Positions 44,577-52,714 of a stretch of 64,000 nucleotides of DNA are shown piece by piece. The stretch is taken from positions 1-64,000 of the forward strand of contig JAQBXN010000028.1 in the NCBI GenBank assembly GCA_027625095.1. Direction: 5' to 3'. The DNA comes from Planctomycetota bacterium. Its GTDB lineage: Bacteria > Planctomycetota > PUPC01 > JACPCR01. A program made the translations under genes and the position numbers. The notes under the pieces are model-generated. The model had not been told where the DNA came from. It saw only the letters and a program-made list of their open reading frames with translations, and did no database searches. Numbering within the stretch: the first letter of the stretch is position 1; each line of letters starts with the position of its first letter.

Positions 44577-45505
44577 GTATAGACGACACGGTTCCAGCCA
44601 GACATTTTCAGGCAGAACGTCTGTCTGGAAACCCGATCATCCACTCCAGGCTTGATGGGTTTGAGGACAAGGTCGGCGAGAACATAAACGGCCCTTCATT
44701 GATCCGTGTGCCCGACTGGATCGAAAATCCACTTGGGCGCTATTACCTTTATTTCGCTCACCATTGCGATGATCACATTCGGATGGCCTATTCGGATAAG
44801 CTTGAAGGGCCCTGGAAAGTCTATTCTCCGGGCATCCTGCATCTCGCCGACGCTCCAGGCTGTGGCCATATTGCCAGCCCCGATGTTCATATCGAAGAAG
44901 ACAACCAACGGATCAGGATGTACTTCCACCAGCCAGCGCGAGCTGAGAATGAACATGGAGCGCAAGTGTCTTTCGTCGCCTTTTCTAACGATGGTCTCAG
45001 TTTTGAGCCGAATGACGAGATACTGGGAAGTTCCTATTTTCGAGTGTTTCAATACGGGGAGGCCTGGTATGCATTCGCTATGAATAGTTTTCATGGTGGC
45101 ATTGTTTACAAGTCTGATGATGGAATTTCTGATTTTCTGGTCGGCCCCCAGATGATTCAGCGTATTCGCCATAATGGGCTCTTTGTTGAGGGCGACACAC
45201 TGTTCCTGTTTTTCTCGCGGGCCGGGGACACCCCCGAACGAATCCTGCTCACGACTATCGATTTAACCGCAGATTGGAAGGACTGGTGCTCCGACGAAAT
45301 AGAAGAAGTCCTCGAGGCCGAGGAGGAGTGGGAAGGTGGGAATCTTCCACTCGAAAGATCCTCTTACGGAACGATTAGGGTTCCCGGTCGACAGTTACGG
45401 GATCCAGGAGTGTTTCAAGAAAATGGCCAGACATACCTTCTTTATTCAGTCGCCGGCGAGCAGGGAATCGGAATTGCAAAATTGAACAGGATTAGGCCCC
45501 AATGA
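44573..45505 (+). CDS. GH43-like five-bladed propeller glycosidase/related protein
   Basis: The ATG in the ATGA overlap gives 310 residues. It has a five-bladed propeller character: 'GRYYLYFAHHCDDHIRMAYS', 'GHIASPDVHIEEDNQRIRMY', 'VGPQMIQRIRHNGLFVEGDT' and 'RQLRDPGVFQENGQTYLLYS'. It is like GH43/GH32-clan or related proteins, but the canonical 'D-P-x' start of GH43 is not clear, so activity is uncertain. No signal peptide. Its stop overlaps the ATG of the Fe-S protein by 4 bp, so the two are coupled. Confidence 0.7.
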   Translation: MSIDDTVPARHFQAERLSGNPIIHSRLDGFEDKVGENINGPSLIRVPDWIENPLGRYYLYFAHHCDDHIRMAYSDKLEGPWKVYSPGILHLADAPGCGHIASPDVHIEEDNQRIRMYFHQPARAENEHGAQVSFVAFSNDGLSFEPNDEILGSSYFRVFQYGEAWYAFAMNSFHGGIVYKSDDGISDFLVGPQMIQRIRHNGLFVEGDTLFLFFSRAGDTPERILLTTIDLTADWKDWCSDEIEEVLEAEEEWEGGNLPLERSSYGTIRVPGRQLRDPGVFQENGQTYLLYSVAGEQGIGIAKLNRIRPQ

Positions 45506-46251
45506 TGAAAGTAGGTTTATTCATTCCCTGTTACGTTGACCAGTTTTACCCACAGGTAGGGATGGCCACGGTCGATCTACTGGAGAGATTTGGTGTCGAT
45601 TTAGATTACCCGGAAGCCCAGACCTGCTGTGGCCAGCCGATGGCAAATACCGGACTAACCGAAGAGGCACGGCCACTTGCGCAACGTTTTCTTGAAATAT
45701 TCAAAGACTATGAATACGTCGTGTGCCCTTCAGGAAGTTGCACTTCCATGGTGCGAAATCACTACGACGATTACCTCGACGGCCAAGATGGCTTTGCGGG
45801 TCTCAAGGCAAAGACTTTTGAGCTCTGCGAATTCCTGGTGGATGTGCTGAAGGTTGAAAGCGTCGAGGGCAAGTTTCCCTATCAGGTCGGCTTACACCAG
45901 AGCTGCCATGGGCTCCGTGAATTGAGGCTTGGCAGTCCAAGTGAGCTGGTTGGGGCCTCTTTCAGCAAAGTCCAGCAGTTGTTGGATGGCTTGGAGGGCA
46001 TCACGCTGAGCGAGCTAACAAGGCCCGACGAATGCTGTGGCTTTGGCGGTACGTTTGCGGTCTCAGAAGAGGCGGTTTCATGTATGATGGGACTGGATCG
46101 GATTCATGATCACGAACAGGCCGGCACCGAGATCCTCACGGCAAATGATATGTCGTGCCTGATGCATCTTGACGGCCTGATTCGGCGCCAGAAGAAGCCC
46201 ATGAAGGTCATGCACGTGGCTGAGATTCTTGTGGAAGCCTCAAGTAAGTAG
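45502..46251 (+). CDS. lutA: LutA/YkgE-type CCG-domain Fe-S protein
   Basis: This 249-residue protein has the two CCG (cysteine-rich) domains of LutA: 'MKVGLFIPCYVDQFYPQVG', 'AQTCCGQPMANTG', 'VCPSGSCTSMVRNHY' in the first and 'VGLHQSCHGLRELRLGS', 'PDECCGFGGTFAVSEEAVS' in the second. Length and order match LutA, which with LutB and LutC oxidises L-lactate to pyruvate. No lutB or lutC is in the window, so the partner may lie elsewhere, or the protein may serve another hydroxyacid oxidase. It overlaps the stop of the GH43-like gene by 4 bp. Confidence 0.85.
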   Translation: MMKVGLFIPCYVDQFYPQVGMATVDLLERFGVDLDYPEAQTCCGQPMANTGLTEEARPLAQRFLEIFKDYEYVVCPSGSCTSMVRNHYDDYLDGQDGFAGLKAKTFELCEFLVDVLKVESVEGKFPYQVGLHQSCHGLRELRLGSPSELVGASFSKVQQLLDGLEGITLSELTRPDECCGFGGTFAVSEEAVSCMMGLDRIHDHEQAGTEILTANDMSCLMHLDGLIRRQKKPMKVMHVAEILVEASSK

Positions 46252-46330
46252 ATGGGTGGTCTCACCAATATGCTTGCACCCCTGAGGACCTGCGATAGAT
46301 ATGTCTCTCCCTAACTTTGCGAGAGACGAC

Positions 46331-47620
46331 ATGACGGAACTGACACTTAGACAGGGAACGATTCTTTCGGATGAAGGCGAGTCCAGAACCGACATAAGGA
46401 TTGTAGACGGCAAGATTGCAGAGGTTGGAGAAGTCTCGCCAGGAGGCGAAACCATCGATCTGGATGGCTTGCTGGTGATGCCGGGAGTCATTGACGCCCA
46501 TGTCCATGTGCGTGAGCCGGGGGCCACCCACAAAGAAAACTTTCGGTCAGTTTCTGAAGCAGCGCTTGCCGGCGGGGTGACCAGTTTTCTGGACATGCCG
46601 AACAACAATCCTCCGACAACCGGGCTGGAGGCCCTCAACGAAAAGCGGCGGCTGGCAGCGGAGAAATGCCTTGTCAACTACGGTTTTTTTCTCGGAGCGA
46701 CATCAACCAACATTGCAGAACTGAACCAGATTCAGAATGTGGCCGGCATCAAGGTCTACCTGGGCTCAAGCACAGGCAATCTTCTCATCGACAATCTGCA
46801 GGACTTTGCACGTATAGTCGCCGAGACTGACAAGCTGCTCGTGCTTCACGCGGAGAATGAACAGCTCCTCCGTTATTTTGATGAGATTAAACGTGACACG
46901 GCGATGCATCACGAAATCCGTGATAACGTGGCCGCGGCGGTATCGGTAGCTGAGAGTCATCTGCTTTCTGAAAGGTTCAACAAGCGGATACACATTGCCC
47001 ACTTGAGCACCAAAGAGGAGATCAACATCCTCCGTCTGCACAAAACCGAACGCATGACCTGTGAGGTCTGTCCGCACCATCTGTTCATGTCGTACCAGTA
47101 TTTCAAAGAGCATGGCAACCTCGGCAAGATGAATCCTCCGCTGCGTGAGGAGGCAAGCGTTGAAGCACTCTGGACGGGCATTCAGGACGGCCTTGTCGAC
47201 ATCATCTCCACCGATCATGCGCCGCACACTCTTGATGAAAAAGAGACCGATTACTGGGCTGCGCCGTGCGGCGTTCCGGGCATCGAGACCTCTCTGCCGC
47301 TCATGCTGGATGCCGCGCTGGGAGGTCGTCTCAGTATGCCGAGGCTGCAGAAAATCATGTGCACCCGCCCAGCCGAGATCTTTGGGATGAAGGGGAAGGG
47401 CAGAGTCGTGCCCGGCTACGATGCGGACCTCTGCATCATCGACCGCGAGGCAAGCCACAAAATCCTGAACGAAAATCAACGGACAAAATGCTCGTGGACT
47501 CCCTTCCACGGAACAGAATTAAAGGGCAAAGTCCAAATGACAATAGTCGGGGGGAGAGTGAAATACCGGGAGGGCAATGTCGTGGACAACACTCCCGCGA
47601 ATGAGATTCGATTCGCTTGA
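46331..47620 (+). CDS. pyrC: Class I dihydroorotase
   Basis: The start 'MTELTLRQGTILSDEGES', preceded by 'gagagacgac', gives 429 residues; an ATG at 46,301 would add ten. It has the class I motifs: zinc 'GVIDAHVHVREPG' (H57, H59), the carbamylated-lysine site 'GIKVYLGSSTGN', 'LLVLHAENEQLL', 'IHIAHLSTKEE' and the catalytic 'IISTDHAPHTLDEKE'. It cyclises carbamoyl-aspartate to dihydroorotate in pyrimidine synthesis. Ending 'GTELKGKVQMTIVGGRVKY' is typical. No other pyr genes are nearby. Allantoinase or hydantoinase relatives were considered but the motif set fits dihydroorotase better. Confidence 0.85.
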   Translation: MTELTLRQGTILSDEGESRTDIRIVDGKIAEVGEVSPGGETIDLDGLLVMPGVIDAHVHVREPGATHKENFRSVSEAALAGGVTSFLDMPNNNPPTTGLEALNEKRRLAAEKCLVNYGFFLGATSTNIAELNQIQNVAGIKVYLGSSTGNLLIDNLQDFARIVAETDKLLVLHAENEQLLRYFDEIKRDTAMHHEIRDNVAAAVSVAESHLLSERFNKRIHIAHLSTKEEINILRLHKTERMTCEVCPHHLFMSYQYFKEHGNLGKMNPPLREEASVEALWTGIQDGLVDIISTDHAPHTLDEKETDYWAAPCGVPGIETSLPLMLDAALGGRLSMPRLQKIMCTRPAEIFGMKGKGRVVPGYDADLCIIDREASHKILNENQRTKCSWTPFHGTELKGKVQMTIVGGRVKYREGNVVDNTPANEIRFA

Positions 47621-47706
47621 ACCCTCCTTCGCTGCTTCTCCCCGCGTTTCCGATTCGCCATCAACCATTAACCATCACCCGTCACCCATCAACCATTCCT
47701 CCTCCC

Positions 47707-49764
47707 ATGTTTTACGGTTGGCCTCACGTCTTTTGCCCTGAATATCGCAGCCTGACGATCGATGATGTCTGGCCGAGCCTTTACATCGGTGCACACCGAA
47801 TCGATGAAATAAAACGAAAGGCCTCCGAGCTCGACTGGGCTCGACAGGCCATTGAATTGTGGCAGGAGGAGGCCGAGGAAGTTTTAGCTGAAGAGCCTTT
47901 ATTCGTTGAGGGTATTCCTGGTGGTCGGACCAGCATGTATCGCTGGGATCAAGGACAGCATCTGATCTTCGACCACACACAACCCAAGACTGCCTATGAC
48001 CCCTTGCTCGGCAGTACGATCGAACTGAATCAAAAAAACAAAGAGGCATGGGTCCTTCTTTGCCATGAACGCATCCGGCGACTGATGAGCAGTCTCGCGT
48101 TTCTCTACGGAATCACGGGCGACGAGCGCTACAGCGATTGGGTCTGGGAGGGATTGAGGAATTCGGTAAAGCTTTATCAGAGCCCGAATTCCGGCAGCGA
48201 CAAGCCTTACTCCTGGGTTTACGGCGGGCTTTACGAAGCGCAATCGATGCTGCAGCTTCTTCAGTCAGTCGAACTCGTGAAAGGGGCGCCAGGCGGATCA
48301 GGCGAAGACCTGCAAGCAGTTCGTAACGAGATTTTCGTGCCTGTGTGCGACACGCTGTCACGCTGGATGGATAAGATGCTGGTGCACAACATGTCCTGCT
48401 GGTCTGACGCAGCGCTTGCCCTGGTCGGCAAATTTCTTGGGAATGATGAACACGTTGAGAAGGCACTCTACAGCGAACGCGCAGGCCTCAAGAAGTTGTT
48501 GGAGGTCGGCCTGCCGAAAGCTCCGGATGGCGGCCCTCCGGATGGATTCTGGTTCGAGACTTCTTCCTTCTACAATTTCTATGCGCTCATCCCGCTGTGC
48601 GCGCTTCACCAGATGTTGCCCGTCGCTGCAGACATTTGGGATAAGTTCGAGGGCCACTTCTTTGCCATGTTTGAAGCCCCCATCCACCTGGCGGATGAAC
48701 ACCTTAGAGTCGTTCCGGTCGGCGACAGGTATGCTCCTGGAGCGTTCTATCTTCCGTATATGCGACACGTTTTCGAGTACGGTGCTGGCATACTACCGGA
48801 ACGTATCGGACCTTTGCTGTCACTTCTGTATCAGGCGTCAGGCGCTCCAAGGAATTCTCTCGCAGCCCTGGCGTACGGCCCTGACGAATTGCCTCCGCCT
48901 CGCGAAAAACCCAAGACAAGTGTCGTGATGCGGAGCGCAAAAATGGCGACGTTCAGGGGTCAATGGAAAGGTGACCCGGTCACGCTCTGGTTTCTGGGCG
49001 GCAATGATTACCATGCTGGACAGGCGCATCATCATTCGGACAAGCTTTCATTTTCACTCCATGCAAAGGGTCGGATCCTGACCTCCGACCTCGGGCTTCC
49101 CGGCTCTCAGGATAACGACTGGGCTCAATACCTGTTCAGCTCGTTCTCGCACAACACGATGTTTGTGGACGAACTCGCCCAAGGCCCGATGAAAAGTCTG
49201 GAATTTAATGCGGACGTGGATGCGGAAATTCCGTGGGCGAAAGCAAAGGTGCAGGGCAACTGGAATGGCATACCGCCCTCGCTCCAGAGAGCCATGCAGG
49301 GCCGCGGGGATGAGATTGATCCTGGAGCGAATGAAGAGGTGGTCCTCACCCGGGCTCTTCATTTCTCTCCGCCGCTTATCCAATTTGTGGACACATTCGA
49401 ATCGCCTGTGGAAAGAAGGTTCAGTTCAGCATTTCACTGTTACGGCAACCTGATTGTCGATACCCAACCCAGCGCGGAAGAACTCGCCCTTCCTGCGCTT
49501 CCAGCTCATGGAGCACTGTCTCTGCTTACAGAAAAACATACCTGCTCTTCTGCATCAAAGGTGGTAGCGGATTGGCGTGTCGATACAGGTCTATTCTTGA
49601 GATTGGTCGCAACAGCAGACCGTTCGTTTGAGGTGACCTGGGGCCGAACCCCAGGCAATCCGAGCATTCAGACACGAGGTACTCTCCTCTTGAGGACTGC
49701 CGCTGCCAAGTGTGAATTCCAGGTGTGCCTTGAGCTTCATTCCGGATCGCCGGCGACATCCTGA
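47707..49764 (+). CDS. Heparinase II/III-like polysaccharide lyase-type protein
   Basis: The start 'MFYGWPHVFCPEYRSL' gives 685 residues; the in-frame stretch before it translates simple sequence ('catcaaccattaaccatc'). An alpha/alpha toroid spans residues 1-380 ('HERIRRLMSSLAFLYGITGD'), then a beta-sandwich with the heparinase II/III motif 'YHAGQAHHHSDKLSFSLHAK' and 'SHNTMFVDELAQG'. These enzymes eliminate uronic-acid-linked glycans; the substrate here cannot be predicted. No signal peptide, so either cytoplasmic or missed. The gene follows dihydroorotase by 86 bp. Confidence 0.82.
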   Translation: MFYGWPHVFCPEYRSLTIDDVWPSLYIGAHRIDEIKRKASELDWARQAIELWQEEAEEVLAEEPLFVEGIPGGRTSMYRWDQGQHLIFDHTQPKTAYDPLLGSTIELNQKNKEAWVLLCHERIRRLMSSLAFLYGITGDERYSDWVWEGLRNSVKLYQSPNSGSDKPYSWVYGGLYEAQSMLQLLQSVELVKGAPGGSGEDLQAVRNEIFVPVCDTLSRWMDKMLVHNMSCWSDAALALVGKFLGNDEHVEKALYSERAGLKKLLEVGLPKAPDGGPPDGFWFETSSFYNFYALIPLCALHQMLPVAADIWDKFEGHFFAMFEAPIHLADEHLRVVPVGDRYAPGAFYLPYMRHVFEYGAGILPERIGPLLSLLYQASGAPRNSLAALAYGPDELPPPREKPKTSVVMRSAKMATFRGQWKGDPVTLWFLGGNDYHAGQAHHHSDKLSFSLHAKGRILTSDLGLPGSQDNDWAQYLFSSFSHNTMFVDELAQGPMKSLEFNADVDAEIPWAKAKVQGNWNGIPPSLQRAMQGRGDEIDPGANEEVVLTRALHFSPPLIQFVDTFESPVERRFSSAFHCYGNLIVDTQPSAEELALPALPAHGALSLLTEKHTCSSASKVVADWRVDTGLFLRLVATADRSFEVTWGRTPGNPSIQTRGTLLLRTAAAKCEFQVCLELHSGSPATS

Positions 49765-49868
49765 CCACGACGGGATCGGGGGAATGAGTCTTTACAAGCC
49801 TTGCCCGATTGTGTAACTCCCAACATCTGTTCCTCAAGCCCCCCACTTCCATCCAAGGTGAGATTGAA

Positions 49869-50843
49869 ATGTCACAACCGGATTATCGCTGGACCCAAGT
49901 TACTGACTCCGCAGCCTACGCACCGCGCGATGGTGCAGGAGCGCTCGTTTATAGAGATAAGATGTGGTTCATCGGAGGCTGGCACCCGGGCGATAAGGTC
50001 CACTTTCCCAGGATTTGTAACAACGAGGTATGGTGTTCGGATGACGGCGCCCAGTGGGATTTAGTCAAACCGAACACGTTTATTGATGACTCCTTTGATT
50101 CGGAGTTGGACTGGGAAGGGCGCCACACCGCGGGTTATGTGGTCCACCAGGATAAAATGTGGATCGTTGGAGGGGACGTCAATCAGGGACACTACCAGTT
50201 CGATGTCTGGAATTCCGAGGACGGTGCGAGCTGGAAATATGTGAATAAGGGCAAGCCAGTGCCGTGGGGTCCGAGGGCGCTTCATTACACCCTGGCATTC
50301 GAGAACAAAATCTGGGTCATCGGTGGTCAGACAGTTCCGCAGTTCGCTGACCACGAATTAGCGTTCCATCGAGACGTTTGGAATTCAGAAGACGGAATCC
50401 ATTGGGAGGAAGTCCATCCGGAAGAACCCTTCTGGCCGCAGCGAGGGATGATTGGCTGCAATGTCGTCTTCAAGGATCGGATGTGGATTCTCGGCGGTGG
50501 GACATACGACGTACCACAATTACCGGAACGAAAATTCTTTAATGACGTCTGGAGCTCAGCCGACGGCATCCATTGGGAACTGCATACTGACAACGCGGCA
50601 TGGGCCCCACGGCAATATCATGAGGTCGGCGTCTTTGATGACCGAATGTGGGTATTGGAGGGCTATCGCGATAAAAACCGCAACGATGTCTGGTTTTCAG
50701 AGAATGGTGTCGACTGGTTTGAAGTGGCTGACACACCCTGGAACATCCGGCATGCGGCAAGCGTATATACCTACAAGGACGCGCTCTGGATGGTGGCAGG
50801 TAATAACATGGAAAAGGATGTCTGGAAACTGGAACGGGTGTGA
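49869..50843 (+). CDS. Six-bladed kelch-like beta-propeller protein
   Basis: The ATG after 'aaggtgagattgaa' gives 324 residues; an earlier ATG lacks a ribosome site. Six blades each read like 'VYRDKMWFIGG..NEVWCSDD', with the pattern 'DxMWxxGG' followed by 'DVWxSEDGxxW' ('QDKMWIVGG', 'ENKIWVIGG', 'KDRMWILGG', 'DDRMWVLEG', and last 'KDALWMVAGN'). It ends with 'KDVWKLERV'. It has no signal peptide and no catalytic motif; kelch-type propellers bind other proteins or sugars. It is the last gene of the plus-strand block. Confidence 0.85.
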   Translation: MSQPDYRWTQVTDSAAYAPRDGAGALVYRDKMWFIGGWHPGDKVHFPRICNNEVWCSDDGAQWDLVKPNTFIDDSFDSELDWEGRHTAGYVVHQDKMWIVGGDVNQGHYQFDVWNSEDGASWKYVNKGKPVPWGPRALHYTLAFENKIWVIGGQTVPQFADHELAFHRDVWNSEDGIHWEEVHPEEPFWPQRGMIGCNVVFKDRMWILGGGTYDVPQLPERKFFNDVWSSADGIHWELHTDNAAWAPRQYHEVGVFDDRMWVLEGYRDKNRNDVWFSENGVDWFEVADTPWNIRHAASVYTYKDALWMVAGNNMEKDVWKLERV

Positions 50844-50915
50844 ATGTGCCGTATCTGGTTTTGGAATGTGGCTTACTTGAAGGGAATCATTCAGGGCCGT
50901 CGCAGAGCGTCACTG

Positions 50916-51008
50916 CCACCTGAAAAAATGGCACCGCGGATGGCCCGCCGCGCCAGATAAATCCGGAACGTCGGGCCACCCGCGGGCCTATTTGTGCCAT
51001 ACAGGTGG
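50916..51008. repeat. Four-segment composite palindrome (93 bp)
   Basis: Left to right, 'ccacctg', 'atggcac', 'cgcgg' and 'tggcccg' are matched, in inverse order, by 'cgggcca', 'ccgcg', 'gtgccat' and 'caggtgg'. All pairs are perfect with small bulges, giving a long imperfect stem. It follows the kelch-like gene. The rest of the 391-bp gap (50,844-51,234) shows no gene. Confidence 0.7.
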
Positions 51009-51234
51009 ACTAGGTGCCACCGCTGAGTTTGGGGGAAAATAAAAAAGTTCCCGCTACGGGGAGCTACAACCGCTGATTTTGTGATACATCCCAGCCGTGG
51101 TTGCTTTCAGATTTCTGTCAGCAAATGGATGTCTCCAATCCGTTGGTTTCCGCAGCAGGGAACTTTCAAGGCGTCTTTTCGGAATCGGGCCTTCCCGAAA
51201 AAACCGCCCCTCCTGATTTCCTGAACAAGTCAGG

Positions 51235-51426
51235 TTAAACGTTGACTAACTTACTACCCCACTTCTCAATTTGTCTTTTGGCAATTGCCTTATTCATCCG
51301 GGCAACTGCCGCCCGGCAAGCGCTCTCCTTACAGCAACGAAACTGTTGAACAGCAGCATCGATACGGATGCGTTTGAATTCTTGATTTGAAAGAGCCTTA
51401 CCACAAATACAACATTGGTCTTCCAT
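51235..51426 (-). CDS. Small cysteine-rich (probably zinc-binding) protein
   Basis: The 63-residue protein has 'MEDQCCICGKALSNQEFKRI' at its start and 'FRCCKESACRAAVARMNKAI' later, so two cysteine groups (CxxC and C-C-x4-C) that could hold one zinc ion. 'aggag' lies 13 bases before the ATG, rather far. A basic, helical C-terminus follows. It stands alone with gaps of 240-390 bp on both sides. I do not recognise a family; it may be regulatory. Confidence 0.6.
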   Translation of the reverse strand: MEDQCCICGKALSNQEFKRIRIDAAVQQFRCCKESACRAAVARMNKAIAKRQIEKWGSKLVNV

Positions 51427-51667
51427 GAAATGTTCCCCACTCCTGAAGAAGAGGAACCCGCTCGGCCCGGTTTCATTTTTGTCGGATGATTCAGCTCTGG
51501 GATGAGCGATCTGTTGAACTCAGCTTTTCACCTGCATCAGGCAGAGCCAATTCCCGTTAAGAAAGATCTGTTTACCGGCTTGTTACGCCGGCGACAATGT
51601 CTATATATTCGGCAACCCTCACAAAAAGTTTAGCGGATTACTACAATTATTGTGGGAACTTTCCAGA

Positions 51668-52477
51668 TCAGGGTTGAGACTCTGTGATTTCCCTGACGAA
51701 CTCAGTTGCTGCCCGAAGCTCCTCCCCTATGGTGTCTTGCAGGGAATGGTGTGAATCAGGGAGATGAGTGCCGAGTAGGAGAAAGCCCCGAAAATCTTTC
51801 TCAATGAGTCTGGCCAGATGTTGCTGTAGATACAGGGTCGTTTGAGAGAGGGAAGCCTCCTCAAATCCGTCGGTAGTGTGCTTTGCGCCCCTCAACACAA
51901 ACATGCCGAGCCGGTCGTGGATGGCCCTCAGGGCTGTCACAGAGTAGTCGGCGCCGTGCATGCAGAGCTCGACGGGGTCCAAAATCAGTTGGGCGGAAAA
52001 CCGGTCAATCAACTGTAGAAGGCCGATGGATGAATAATGGTCATGTGCCAGGGTCTGGGGTTGTATCTTGATGCACACCTCAATGTCTTGGGCTTTTTCT
52101 GAATCCAATGCCCTCCCGATGATCTGGGCTTCTCTCTGGAAATACATGGTCATTTCAGCGGGTTTCACCGGTCTGGCAGAAGCACCGATGACAAGCTTTG
52201 GTGCTTTGAGGGCCACTGCCGCCTCAATAGCGTTCTCCAATTCCTGTTTCATATCTGAGCTGGATTGGGACTGTCTTACCCATTCAACTGAAGTGATTCC
52301 CAGTCCCACCTCTTGTGAGGCTCGTTTGGCTTCCGCCAGCTCCGTTTCCTTCAGGCTGGAACCAAGAACCAGGTGGTATCCCTGGTAGCCGGCCTCGGCT
52401 GCATAAGTAAAAGCATCCTTACAGGTCGCCTGACTGCATGCTTGAGAGCTGAGGGCGAAACGCAACATTTGTTTCAT
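51668..52477 (-). CDS. Divergent sugar-isomerase-like TIM-barrel protein
   Basis: The 269-residue product looks like an AP-endonuclease-2/sugar-isomerase barrel: 'MLRFALSSQACSQATCKDAF', 'GLGITSVEWVRQSQSSSDM', 'EVCIKIQPQTLAHDHYSS' and 'AQLILDPVELCMHGAD'. In active members the strand 'CIKIQ' carries a metal-binding Glu, which is Lys here, so the metal site seems lost or moved. No signal peptide. It lies 237 bp downstream of ThrS on the same strand, with repeat copy C between. Function not assigned; activity is doubtful. Confidence 0.6.
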   Translation of the reverse strand: MKQMLRFALSSQACSQATCKDAFTYAAEAGYQGYHLVLGSSLKETELAEAKRASQEVGLGITSVEWVRQSQSSSDMKQELENAIEAAVALKAPKLVIGASARPVKPAEMTMYFQREAQIIGRALDSEKAQDIEVCIKIQPQTLAHDHYSSIGLLQLIDRFSAQLILDPVELCMHGADYSVTALRAIHDRLGMFVLRGAKHTTDGFEEASLSQTTLYLQQHLARLIEKDFRGFLLLGTHLPDSHHSLQDTIGEELRAATEFVREITESQP

Positions 52478-52642
52478 CTGTTTGATTTCGGGTTGAAGAC
52501 GTCAGGGCTACTCGATTTTGTGGTGTATCCTCATGGCTACACACTCCGGGCGCCGTTCCTACTCAGCCTACCCACCGACCTCGAAAGCTCGGGCAAATCA
52601 TCAAAGCTACAGGTGGCCGGGCTCGTTGGAGTAACGGCTTCA

Positions 52643-52700
52643 TCGCGGTGCCTTCGCTCCGCGAGGGCTCTGAAGACTCCCTCGGAGCGTGGAGACCACG
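52643..52700 (-). repeat. Dispersed palindromic intergenic repeat, copy C
   Basis: Reading on the minus strand: 'cgtggtctccacgctccgag', 'ggagtcttcagagccctcgc', 'ggagcgaaggcaccgcgatg'. It begins about 14 bp after the ThrS stop codon and matches copies A and B along its whole length. Confidence 0.75.
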
Positions 52701-52714
52701 GCGAAGACCGCTCA

